Source of the DNA: Streptomyces erythrochromogenes
GTDB lineage: Bacteria > Actinomycetota > Actinomycetes > Streptomycetales > Streptomycetaceae
Direction of reading: 5' to 3'
DNA length: 64,000 nt
NCBI RefSeq assembly: GCF_036170895.1
Contig: NZ_CP108036.1
Span: forward strand, 7,289,501 to 7,353,500
Part shown: positions 50,795-58,536 of the stretch, piece by piece
How the letters are laid out: every line of letters starts with the position of its first letter
Numbering within the stretch: the first letter of the stretch is position 1
Notes under the pieces: model-generated
What the model was told of the DNA's origin: nothing
Databases searched by the model: none
The model's input: only the letters and a program-made list of their open reading frames with translations
Translations under genes and position numbers: made by a program

Positions 50795-50830
50795 GGACCT
50801 ACCGGCCCCGGATGGGGGCCGACCGGCCCA
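50795..50830. promoter_or_regulatory. Paired GGnCC-N4-GGCCC boxes between divergent metallohydrolase and dehydrogenase genes
   Basis: Box 1, GGACC-TACC-GGCCCC, is at 50795-50809. Box 2, GGGCC-GACC-GGCCCA, is at 50816-50830. They are 21 bases apart, two helical turns, on the same face of DNA. The pair is 68 bases from the metallohydrolase start and 75 bases from the dehydrogenase start. The same arrangement recurs at 57293-57328. They resemble the GC-rich sites I recall for DevR/OsdR-type regulators; this is not verified. Confidence 0.6.
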
Positions 50831-50904
50831 AGCGGGACGGAGGGGTACGGGCACAGCCTGACGGTGACCCCCTCGCGCACAGCACACAGAGAGAAGGCCG
50901 CGCC

Positions 50905-51981
50905 ATGAAGGCTCTCGTCTTCCACGGGCCCGGGCAGACCTCCTGGCAGGACGTCCCGGACCCCTCCATCAAGGACGCCGCCGACGCGATCGTCCGGGTC
51001 GACGCCGTCACCATTTGCGGCACCGACCTGCACATCATCAAGGGCGACGTCCCCGAAGTGACTCCCGGCCGGATCCTGGGCCACGAGGCCGTCGGGACCA
51101 TCGTCGAGACCGGCGGCGATGTCCGCAGCGTCCGCCCCGGGGACCGAGTCCTGATCTCCTGCATCTCCGCGTGCGGCCGCTGCCGCTTCTGCCGGGAAGG
51201 GCGCTATGGCCAGTGCCGCGGAGGCGGCGGCTGGGTCCTGGGCCACACCATCGACGGCACCCAGGCCGAGTACGTCCGCGTTCCCTTCGCCGACCTCTCC
51301 GTCCATCCCCTTCCCAGCGCTCTGGCGAGCCACGAAGCGGTCCTGCTCGCGGACATCTTCCCGACCTCGTACGAGGTGGGTGTCCTCAACGGCAATGTGC
51401 GCCCGGGCGACACGGTCGTCGTGGTCGGTGCCGGACCCATCGGGCTGGCTGCCATCGCCACGGCACAGCTCTACAGCCCGTCCCGGATCATCGCCGTCGA
51501 CCTCGCGGCTTCCCGCCTGGCAGCCGCACGGGACCTCGGGGCCGATGCGACCGTCAGCGCGCAGGAGGAGCCGGAGCAACTGGTGGGGGACCTCACGGAC
51601 GGGCTCGGCGCGGATGTCGTCATCGAGGCCGTCGGTGTGCCCGAGTCGTTCGAGATGTGCACCCGCATAGTCCGCCCGGGCGGCCGGGTCGCCAACATCG
51701 GCGTGCACGGCAAGCCGGCCGTCCTCCACCTCGAGGACCTGTGGATCAAGGACGTCACCATCACCACCGGTCTCGTCGACACCCACTCGACTCCCATGCT
51801 GCTGCGCATGATGGCCGCCGGCCGCCTGCCCGGCGCCGCGATGGTCACGCACCGGTTCGAGCTGGACCAGATGGAAGAGGCGTACGACGTCTTCTCGCGC
51901 GCCGGTGAAACCGGCGCCCTCAAGGTCGTGCTCGGCGGACCGCAGCACGACACGCTCGCCGTACCGCCCCAGGAGCAGTGA
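50905..51981 (+). CDS. Zinc-dependent alcohol dehydrogenase (MDR family)
   Basis: A 358-residue MDR enzyme. Catalytic zinc ligands are Cys38 (TICGTDLHI) and His60-Glu61 (LGHEAVG). The structural zinc Cys quartet is Cys90, Cys93, Cys96 and Cys104. The Rossmann motif is [18 protein letters not shown], and the acidic cofactor residue is in IIAVDLAAS, suggesting [19 protein letters not shown] is typical of the streptomycete stress-cluster form. It may regenerate NAD by reducing aldehydes under low oxygen. It is the first gene of a four-gene run with 4-base overlaps. Confidence 0.9.
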   Translation: MKALVFHGPGQTSWQDVPDPSIKDAADAIVRVDAVTICGTDLHIIKGDVPEVTPGRILGHEAVGTIVETGGDVRSVRPGDRVLISCISACGRCRFCREGRYGQCRGGGGWVLGHTIDGTQAEYVRVPFADLSVHPLPSALASHEAVLLADIFPTSYEVGVLNGNVRPGDTVVVVGAGPIGLAAIATAQLYSPSRIIAVDLAASRLAAARDLGADATVSAQEEPEQLVGDLTDGLGADVVIEAVGVPESFEMCTRIVRPGGRVANIGVHGKPAVLHLEDLWIKDVTITTGLVDTHSTPMLLRMMAAGRLPGAAMVTHRFELDQMEEAYDVFSRAGETGALKVVLGGPQHDTLAVPPQEQ

Positions 51982-52673
51982 GTGCCGTGAAGAGCACACC
52001 GAGCACCCACCCGCAGCAGTCCGGCGGGATGGCCGGACGCACCGACCTGGGCCGCCGTCTGGCGGCCCGCCGCGAAGCCCTCGGTCTGAGCCGCGACGAA
52101 CTGGGCCGACGGTGCGGCGCCGACGGCACGTACATCGCCTACCTCGAAGAGCACGCCGCCAGCCCTGCCATCGGCACCCTGGTCCGGGTGGCCGATGCCC
52201 TCGGCCTCACCGTCGACGACCTGACCGGTGCCAGCGCCCACCGCGTCGCCGGCCGAGCCACCGCCCGGCGCGACAGTACGATCGTAGCGCTGGAGGAGAC
52301 CGAATGCCGACGGCTGCTGAACACGCACGGCGTCGGCCGCATCGCCATCTTCACCCCCGAAGGCCCGGCCGTCCTCCCCGTCAACTACCTCGTCGCAGGA
52401 CCCGACATCGCCTTCCGCACCTCCGCGGAAGCCGTCACGGCCAGAGCGGCGGGTACCGAAGCCGCATTCGAGATCGACAACATCGACGACGTGACCGCCA
52501 CTGGTTGGAGCGTGCTGGCCGTGGGTGAACTGGCGTCCGTCACGGACCCGCACGAGATCCACCACCTCGACACCACGGCCCGCTCACAACCATGGGCCGG
52601 TGGTCCGCGCAGCCACTGGATGAAGCTCACCCCCGCCCGGATCACCGGCCGCCGCGTGGTGCACGACTCATGA
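51978..52673 (+). CDS. XRE-type HTH fused to pyridoxamine 5'-phosphate oxidase-like domain
   Basis: A 231-residue protein with GTG start overlapping the dehydrogenase stop (GTGA) behind AGGAGCA. Residues about 22-85 are an XRE HTH ([41 protein letters not shown], anchor [13 protein letters not shown]). Residues about 100-230 are a split-barrel PNPOx-like domain ([58 protein letters not shown]). It may be a flavin- or F420-sensing transcription factor. PNPOx-like proteins also occur in mycobacterial DosR-controlled sets. Confidence 0.9.
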   Translation: MSAVKSTPSTHPQQSGGMAGRTDLGRRLAARREALGLSRDELGRRCGADGTYIAYLEEHAASPAIGTLVRVADALGLTVDDLTGASAHRVAGRATARRDSTIVALEETECRRLLNTHGVGRIAIFTPEGPAVLPVNYLVAGPDIAFRTSAEAVTARAAGTEAAFEIDNIDDVTATGWSVLAVGELASVTDPHEIHHLDTTARSQPWAGGPRSHWMKLTPARITGRRVVHDS

Positions 52674-53428
52674 GCGACCTGCGCGCGGTCGTCTTCGACA
52701 CCGACGGGGTGCTCCTCGCCACGGCGGACCGCCACGCGGCCGCATGGAAGGAGACCTTCGACGGCTGCCTGCCCGAGTGGCAGCCGTCGTACGCCGGGGT
52801 ACGACCGCGTCCGTTCGACGCGGTGCGCGAGTACCGGGACCTGGTCGACGGCAGGTCCCGCCTCGACGGCGTGCGTGCCTTCCTCGGCGCCCGTCACATC
52901 GGCCTCCCGCCAGGAACGCCCGGGGATCCGCCCGGGTGCGCCACCGTTCACGCGGTCGCCGCCCGCAAGGAGGAGGTCTTCTCCGCGATGCTGCGGACCG
53001 ACGGCGTCCGCACCTTCGACGACGTACGGCCCGCGCTCCAGCGACTAGGGGAGATGGAGGTGCGATGCGCAGCCGTCTCGGCTTCGCGGCACGCCCGCTC
53101 CCTCCTGGAGTCCGCGGAGCTCATCGGCTACTTCGACACCCTGGTGGACGGCCAGGCCGCGGCCGCACTTGCCCTTCCGGGCAAACCCGACCCTGCCCTC
53201 TTCCTCGAAGCTGCCGGCCGTCTCGGCGCGACCCCCGCTCAGACCGCCGTGGTAGAGGACGCAATCGCCGGCGTCGAAGCGGGACACCAAGGCCGTTTCC
53301 GGTTGGTGGTGGGACTCAACCGCGAAGCCGACCCGCACATGAGGGACGCCCTGCGCGCACACGGCGCCCACCTCGTCCTCCCCGACCTCGGCGGGCTGCC
53401 CGCCGCACTCGAAGGCGACCGCCCGTGA
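52670..53428 (+). CDS. HAD-superfamily phosphatase/beta-phosphoglucomutase-like protein
   Basis: A 252-residue HAD subfamily IA protein. Motif I is VVFDTDGVLLATADRHAAAW (nucleophile Asp10, followed by Thr and Asp12). Motif II is AAVSASRHARSLLE, motif III is the Lys in LALPGKPDPALFLEAA, and motif IV is AVVEDAIAGVEAG. The cap insertion after motif I matches beta-phosphoglucomutases. It is coupled by ATGA and GTGA overlaps to the HTH-PNPOx gene and the GH65 gene. Beside a GH65 phosphorylase it would convert beta-glucose-1-phosphate to glucose-6-phosphate, or act as a trehalose-phosphate phosphatase. Confidence 0.85.
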   Translation: MSDLRAVVFDTDGVLLATADRHAAAWKETFDGCLPEWQPSYAGVRPRPFDAVREYRDLVDGRSRLDGVRAFLGARHIGLPPGTPGDPPGCATVHAVAARKEEVFSAMLRTDGVRTFDDVRPALQRLGEMEVRCAAVSASRHARSLLESAELIGYFDTLVDGQAAAALALPGKPDPALFLEAAGRLGATPAQTAVVEDAIAGVEAGHQGRFRLVVGLNREADPHMRDALRAHGAHLVLPDLGGLPAALEGDRP

Positions 53429-55824
53429 CCACGGCCTGGTGCTGGGAGTACCCCCACTACGACCCCAAGGCCGAGCGGCTGGTCGAGTCCCTGTGCACCC
53501 TGGGCAACGGCCGCTTCGCCACGCGCGGTTCAGCGCCCGAGAACATCGCCGACGACATCCATTACCCGGGCACCTACCTCGCAGGCTGCTTCAACCGGCT
53601 CGCCTCCACCGTCGGCGGACGAACGGTCTCCAACGAGGACATGGTCCGGCTGCCGGACTGGACCGCTCTGCGGTACCGCTGCCTGCCCGCGGGTGCACCG
53701 CCCGGCGACTGGCTCACACCCGACCACCCGACCCTGCGCCGCAGCCACGTGTCGCTGGACCTCCGTGCTGGGACGCTCACCCGCCGCATGCTCTTCCACG
53801 ACACCGACGGCCGCCGCCTGGGCGTCACCCACACCCGCCTCGTCCACATGGGCGACCCGAACCTGGCTGCGCAGAACACGGTGTTCAGAGCGTACGGCTG
53901 GAGCGGCATGATCGAGATCGAGTCCGTGCTCGACGGAGACGTCACCAACGCGGGAGTCGACCGCTACCGCGCCCTGGCCGGGCGGCATCTCGTCGAGCAC
54001 CGGGCCGGAGTGGAGGCGGAGGGCACCGCCTGGCTGTCCTGTACCACGACCACCTCCCGGGTAGAGATCGGGCTCGCGGTCCGGACATCAGCACGTCCTG
54101 TGGCACCGGTAGGTCGGGCATGCACAGCCGCCACCGCCACACAGACACTCATCCTGCCGATCAAGCGGGCTGCCCCGGTCGCCGTCGTGAAGACCGCCGC
54201 CCTGTGCACCTCGCTCGACCGCCCTTCGGCCGATCCGCTGCGGCGGAGCATCGACTGCGCCACACACGCCCCGGGCTTCCCCTCCCTGCTGGCCTCCCAC
54301 CGGGCATCCTGGCAACGCCTCTGGAGCGAAGGAGAGTTGAAGGTCCCTGGCGATACCGGCAAGGTCCTGCGGCTGCACGCCTTCCACGTGTTGCAGACGC
54401 TCTCGCCGCACACCGCGGAGCTCGACGCCGGCGTCCCCGCCCGGGGCCTTCACGGCGAGGCGTACCGGGGTCACGTCTTCTGGGACGAGCTGTTCGTCCT
54501 GCCCTACCTCGCCCTCCACCTCCCCGAGACCGCTCGCGCCCTGTTGATGTACCGGCACCGGCGGCTCCCCGCGGCCCTGGAGGCCGCCCGTCGGGCTGGG
54601 GCGAAGGGAGCCATGTTTCCCTGGCAGAGTGGTAGTTCCGGCAGCGAGGAGACGCAGCGGCTGCACCTCAATCCGCGCTCCGGCCGCTGGCTGCCCGACC
54701 ACTCGCACCTCCAGCACCATGTGGGGTCGGCCATCGCCTGGAACGTGTGGCGGTACGGCCAGGCCACCGGTGACGCCGGATTCATGCACGGCCCGGGCGC
54801 CGAACTCCTCCTGCACGCAGCCCACTTCTGGGCCGGATCAGCGACATGGGACACCGGCCTCGGCCGCTACCGGATCCGTGGCGTCGTCGGACCGGACGAG
54901 TATCACGATGCCTACCCGGACGCCGCCGCTCCCGGTATCGACGACAACGCTTACACCAACGTCACCGCCGCGTGGGTACTTGCCCGCGCACTCGACCTGT
55001 ACGGGGAACTTCCGGCAGCGCGACGCGCGGAGCTCCTCACCCAACTGGGCATCGGCCCCGACGACCTCACCGCCTGGGAGGACGTCTCGCACCGCCTGTA
55101 TGTGCCGTTCCATCGCGACGTGATCAGTCAGTTCCACGGCTACGGGGACCTCGCCGAGCTCGACTGGGAAGGCTACCGCGCCCGCTACCACGACATCCGC
55201 CGCCTGGACCGCATCCTGGAAGCCGAAGGCGACACGCCCAACTGCTACCAGGCGTCCAAGCAGGCCGACACCCTCATGCTCGGCTACCTCTTCCGCCCCA
55301 CGGAACTCGAGCAATTGTTCCTTCGGCTCGGACACCGCCTCGACGACGGCCTCTGGCGCAGAACGGTGGACCACTACCAGCGGCGCACCTGCCACGGGTC
55401 GACGCTCAGCAGCCTCGTCCACGGCTGGGTCCTCGCCCGGGAGCAGGGCCCGGACGCGTGGCGCTACTGCCAGGAAGCCCTGCTCAGTGACATCACCGAC
55501 GTCCAGGGCGGCACCACCGGCGAAGGGATCCACCTCGGTGCCATGGGCGGCACCCTCGACCTCGTCGAGCGCGGCATCGTCGGACTCGAGCCCCACGACG
55601 ACGGCCTGCACATCGACCCGGTGCCCCTCTCCGAAGTGCCCCGGTCCTCGTTCTCGATCTCCTACCTGGGGCACCGGGACATCCGTATCCGGTTCCGGCC
55701 CGGACGGTTCGGCATCAGAGTGCCCACCTCGCCCCTGGGCCCGGTGCCCCTGGTCCTGCCCGGCGACCGGCACGAACGCATTGCCGCAGGCCAGGAGCGG
55801 TGGTTCCGGCTACCCAAGGGCTGA
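53425..55824 (+). CDS. GH65 disaccharide phosphorylase (maltose/trehalose/kojibiose type)
   Basis: A 799-residue protein. An N-terminal beta-sandwich (WEYPHYDPKAERLVESLCTLGNGRFATRG, anchor LCTLGNGRFATRG) is followed by the (alpha/alpha)6 barrel (GLHGEAYRGHVFWDELFVLPYL, general acid Glu492 in VVGPDEYHDAYPD, phosphate-site residues in RTCHGSTLSSLVHGW and QGGTTGEGIHLGAMGGT). It uses phosphate to split an alpha-glucosyl disaccharide, giving beta-glucose-1-phosphate. The paired HAD gene supports that route. In mycobacteria a HAD-GH65 fusion (OtsB1) is a DosR-regulon member; here the two parts are separate genes. Confidence 0.9.
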   Translation: MTTAWCWEYPHYDPKAERLVESLCTLGNGRFATRGSAPENIADDIHYPGTYLAGCFNRLASTVGGRTVSNEDMVRLPDWTALRYRCLPAGAPPGDWLTPDHPTLRRSHVSLDLRAGTLTRRMLFHDTDGRRLGVTHTRLVHMGDPNLAAQNTVFRAYGWSGMIEIESVLDGDVTNAGVDRYRALAGRHLVEHRAGVEAEGTAWLSCTTTTSRVEIGLAVRTSARPVAPVGRACTAATATQTLILPIKRAAPVAVVKTAALCTSLDRPSADPLRRSIDCATHAPGFPSLLASHRASWQRLWSEGELKVPGDTGKVLRLHAFHVLQTLSPHTAELDAGVPARGLHGEAYRGHVFWDELFVLPYLALHLPETARALLMYRHRRLPAALEAARRAGAKGAMFPWQSGSSGSEETQRLHLNPRSGRWLPDHSHLQHHVGSAIAWNVWRYGQATGDAGFMHGPGAELLLHAAHFWAGSATWDTGLGRYRIRGVVGPDEYHDAYPDAAAPGIDDNAYTNVTAAWVLARALDLYGELPAARRAELLTQLGIGPDDLTAWEDVSHRLYVPFHRDVISQFHGYGDLAELDWEGYRARYHDIRRLDRILEAEGDTPNCYQASKQADTLMLGYLFRPTELEQLFLRLGHRLDDGLWRRTVDHYQRRTCHGSTLSSLVHGWVLAREQGPDAWRYCQEALLSDITDVQGGTTGEGIHLGAMGGTLDLVERGIVGLEPHDDGLHIDPVPLSEVPRSSFSISYLGHRDIRIRFRPGRFGIRVPTSPLGPVPLVLPGDRHERIAAGQERWFRLPKG

Positions 55825-55908
55825 CCCGGTAGCCACCCCGTGCTCGCGTGGCGGGGCGATCGCGATGCGCACACTGTGGATGTATCAGCCGTTGGAAGGG
55901 TGAACGGG

Positions 55909-56358
55909 ATGGACAGGCAGCATGAGGCTCCGCGGATCGTGGTGGGCGTCGACGGATCGCCCTCGTCCCAGGCCGCACTGCGCTGGGCGGTCCGGTACGC
56001 AGGGTTGGTGAACGGGCGAGTAGAAGCGGTCGCGGCATGGGACCTTCCCGGTGCCGCTTCGTGGTCGGCTCCCGCGGTGGACACCGACTTCGACGAGGAG
56101 GAGGCCGAGCGACGTCTGGTCGAGGAGGTCCACACGGTTCTCGGTGAGGACGGCGCCTCCTCCGTGCACCAGCGTCTGGTGCGCGGCAATCCGGTCGATG
56201 TCCTGGTGGATGCGGCAGAGGGTGCGGCCATGCTGGTCGTGGGCAGCCGCGGGCGCGGCGGCTTCAGCCGAGCCATGCTCGGTTCGGTGAGCCAGCAGGC
56301 GGCGCTCCATGCGCCGTGCCCGATCACCATCGTCCGGGCGCACATCCCCGCCGACTGA
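55909..56358 (+). CDS. Universal stress protein, single UspA domain
   Basis: A 149-residue protein. RIVVGVDGSPSSQAALRWAV opens the fold, and the ATP-binding signature LVVGSRGRGGFSRAMLGSVSQQAALHAPCPITIV shows the G-2x-G-9x-G(S/T) pattern (anchor GSRGRGGFSRAMLGSVS). The ATG at 55909 has GGAAGG nine bases upstream. A GTG nine bases earlier is possible but would sit on that ribosome-binding site. ATP-binding Usp proteins are typical members of actinobacterial hypoxia gene sets. Confidence 0.9.
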   Translation: MDRQHEAPRIVVGVDGSPSSQAALRWAVRYAGLVNGRVEAVAAWDLPGAASWSAPAVDTDFDEEEAERRLVEEVHTVLGEDGASSVHQRLVRGNPVDVLVDAAEGAAMLVVGSRGRGGFSRAMLGSVSQQAALHAPCPITIVRAHIPAD

Positions 56359-56865
56359 TCCCGCCTCCGGCACGCCTGGCGTACGGCAGTGGGCCACGGC
56401 TTCAGGCTGCAGCGTGACCTCCTGAGCCCGGCGCGAACATGGCCGGCCGTGACGGCGGGTGGCGGCCTGCGCCCGTGTACGCAGGTTCGGCGAGACTGGC
56501 CTTCCGTGACACCAGGGGCGAGTGCCGGCTACGTCGCCAGCACCAGCGCCTGGGACCTCTGGCCTGCTCCTGCGAGCGCCGGCTCGGTATCGGGGCCCGG
56601 GGCCGATCGGCGCGCGCCGAAGCGGCCCACTCGGCCCCGTGCGAGTGGCCCCGTCGGCACTCGGTCCCCGTGGCCTACCGCGTGATCGTGGAACCCGGAC
56701 GCCACCCCGGCGCCACCTTCCGAAGTGGGTGACCACGATGCAGCGCATTCGGATCCAGACCCGGCCCACGCAGCCCCACAAGCCCGCCCCGCTGGATCTG
56801 CGCACGCCGTTCGGCCGCCCCTTGCCGTACTGATCCCTGCCGACCTGCAGCCACCGGAGGACGTC
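56359..56865. other. 507-base region without a recognised gene
   Basis: No conserved coding signal is seen on either strand apart from a very short frame at 56738-56833. Several GGCCC-type GC-rich blocks occur near 56599-56640, including GGGCC-GATC-GGCGC and GGCCC-ACTC-GGCCCC. They are looser relatives of the paired boxes and are spaced 24 rather than 21 bases apart. The region may be the remains of deleted genes. Confidence 0.4.
56738..56833 (+). CDS. Possible 31-residue peptide
   Basis: An ATG at 56738 opens a 31-codon frame (MQRIRIQTRPTQPHKPAP, then LDLRTPFGRPLPY). The peptide is basic and Pro-rich, and ends 32 bases before the PEP-synthase remnant. The only support is its orderly composition compared with surrounding frames. 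There is no clear Shine-Dalgarno sequence, so it may be spurious. Confidence 0.2.
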   Translation: MQRIRIQTRPTQPHKPAPLDLRTPFGRPLPY

Positions 56866-57290
56866 ATGGGACACACGCGACGCGTCGTACCGTTCACCGC
56901 GCTCGGCCGAAGCGACATCGGCCGGGTCGGCGGCAAGAACGCCTCCCTCAGGAAAGCTGACCGGACAGCTCACCGCGGCCGGCCTGCGTGTGCCGCCCGG
57001 CTTCGCCACCACCGCCGACGCCTACGAGGAACTGCTCGACGGACACGGAAGCCCTCGCCCACGTCTTCGACGAGAACGGCCCGGCCGTCACCCGCCTCAT
57101 CGAGATCCTCCTCCCGCGGGTCCAGGCCAGGCCATGGGTAGTGCGGTGGGCCTGTGCGGACAGCGGCCCAGCGACGACCCGGCCTACGCCGCCTTCCTCG
57201 CCCGCGCCGGAATCGACTCGGTCCGTCGCCCCCGACAGCTTCGCCGCCGTCAAGCAGCCCGCCGCCTCCGCTGAAGCGGAGCGCTACGGG
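56866..57290 (+). pseudogene. PEP synthase / pyruvate-phosphate dikinase remnant with large internal deletion
   Basis: A normal start (CCGGAGG, then ATG) reads MGHTRRVVPFTALGRSDIGRVGGKNASL, the first strand of the ATP-grasp domain. After a frameshift it continues as TGQLTAAGLRVPPGFATTADAYEELLDG. It then jumps directly to TEALAHVFDENGPAVTRLIEILL, then VGLCGQRPSDDPAYAAFLARAGIDS, then VAPDSFAAVKQ in another frame, which are the last 70-80 residues of the TIM-barrel domain. An intact enzyme has about 750-900 residues, so some 2 kb are missing. The first and last parts remain recognisable. Confidence 0.8.
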
Positions 57291-57292
57291 GA

Positions 57293-57328
57293 GGACCGAA
57301 TGGCCCCTGTAAGGATCCGTCCGGCCCA
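57293..57328. promoter_or_regulatory. Paired GGnCC-N4-GGCCC boxes upstream of flavodoxin gene
   Basis: Box 1, GGACC-GAAT-GGCCCC, is at 57293-57307. Box 2, GATCC-GTCC-GGCCCA, is at 57314-57328. The spacing is 21 bases, identical to the pair at 50795-50830, and box 2 plus the next five bases matches its counterpart at 17 of 20 positions. The pair ends 68 bases before the flavodoxin ATG. I infer a shared activator. Confidence 0.6.
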
Positions 57329-57396
57329 AGCGGAGCGGCCACCGGCCGCGTGACAGTGGCATCAGACCCGCACCACGCAACCAAGGAGCACCCGCC

Positions 57397-57897
57397 ATGA
57401 GCACCAAGCGCGTCCTGGTCGCCTACGGCACCAAGCACGGCGCCACCGCAGGCATAGCCGAACAGATCGGCAAGACCCTCCGCGAGGACGGTCTCGACGC
57501 CGTCGTGCTGCCCGCCGACGACGTCCACGACGTCCGCGCCTACGACGCCGTCGTCCTCGGCGGCTCCCTCTACGCCGGCCACTGGAGCAGCAAGGCCAAG
57601 CACTGCGCAGAACGCAACGCCGAATCCCTTCGGCACCGCCCGGTCTGGATGTTCAGCAGCGGCCCCCTCGACCGCTCGGCCGAGGAACACGACATCCCCC
57701 CGGTCTCCGCCGTCGCCCGGGAGATGCAGCTGGTCGGCGCGCGCGAGCACATGACCTTCGGCGGCAGCATCACGGCCCACACCCCCGGATTCCTCGCCAA
57801 GGCACTGACCCGCCAGGGCAAGGGCGGTGATTTCCGCAACCCCGAACGGATCCAGAAGTGGGCCCACCACATCAGCGCCGAGCTCGTCGCCGCCTGA
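57397..57897 (+). CDS. Flavodoxin-domain protein (HemG-like)
   Basis: A 166-residue protein. RVLVAYGTKHGATAGIAEQIGKTL is the FMN phosphate-binding loop, and AYDAVVLGGSLYAGHW and VWMFSSGPLD are the isoalloxazine loops. The layout matches flavodoxin/menaquinone-dependent protoporphyrinogen oxidase (HemG) relatives, which carry electrons or oxidise protoporphyrinogen with menaquinone when oxygen is scarce. The ATG has AAGGAG upstream. Paired boxes upstream suggest co-regulation with the dehydrogenase operon. Confidence 0.85.
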   Translation: MSTKRVLVAYGTKHGATAGIAEQIGKTLREDGLDAVVLPADDVHDVRAYDAVVLGGSLYAGHWSSKAKHCAERNAESLRHRPVWMFSSGPLDRSAEEHDIPPVSAVAREMQLVGAREHMTFGGSITAHTPGFLAKALTRQGKGGDFRNPERIQKWAHHISAELVAA

Positions 57898-57939
57898 AGG
57901 GACGGCCCGGCTCGGCACGCACCGGCGCGGAGGCGTGCC

Positions 57940-58536
57940 ATGCGACAGCGGACGCGAGGGACGGGAGGCAACCCGCTCAGGCGGGATGCCGACCGCACCC
58001 GGACCCGAATGCATGCCGCCTTCGTGCTGACCTGCCTCCTGGCCGTCATCGCCGGTGTCGCCCTCGGACGAGCCGCCTGGATGGACGGCAACCGCGCTGC
58101 CGAGGACATCGCGCGCCACCGGCACACGGTGACGGCCACCACGGTCAGCGAGACCACCTACCGAGCCGGAGACCAGCCGAGCAGCCGGCCTGCCACCGTT
58201 GCGACCGCCACGTGGCGCTACCCCCCTCAGCGCCCGCACACGGCGACCATTCCCGTTCCGGCAGGAACCCGGAACGGCGACACGGTCCGGGTGTGGGTCG
58301 ACGGGAACGGCAGTGCGGCCACAGCGCCGCCCGGCCAGGCCGACATCGCTCTGAAGGCGGTCGGAATCGGCGCCGGAGCGCTGGCCGGGATCGTGCTCGC
58401 AGGCAGCGCCCTCGTCGTGGTGCGCCTGCGAATCGCAGACGCGCGGTGCACACGGGCCTGGGAATCCGAGTGGGCGAGCATCGAGCCCCTCTGGTCCGGC
58501 CGCCTTCGCCCCGGTCAGGGAGCCGGCGATGACTGA
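57940..58536 (+). CDS. Rv1733c-like two-helix membrane protein
   Basis: A 198-residue protein. [21 protein letters not shown] leads into the first helix ([19 protein letters not shown]). An extracytoplasmic domain follows ([50 protein letters not shown], anchor [12 protein letters not shown]) and then a second helix ([19 protein letters not shown]). This topology and the NPLRR start match the Rv1733c family, whose founding member is DosR-controlled. Its end overlaps the P-type ATPase start by eight bases, so the two are co-translated. Confidence 0.85.
   Translation: MRQRTRGTGGNPLRRDADRTRTRMHAAFVLTCLLAVIAGVALGRAAWMDGNRAAEDIARHRHTVTATTVSETTYRAGDQPSSRPATVATATWRYPPQRPHTATIPVPAGTRNGDTVRVWVDGNGSAATAPPGQADIALKAVGIGAGALAGIVLAGSALVVVRLRIADARCTRAWESEWASIEPLWSGRLRPGQGAGDD

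Noticed and set aside
56395..56732. Several overlapping frames of about 100 codons downstream of the Usp gene
   Set aside because: No homology pattern, signal peptide or ribosome-binding site; translations are Arg/Pro/Gly-rich in all frames.
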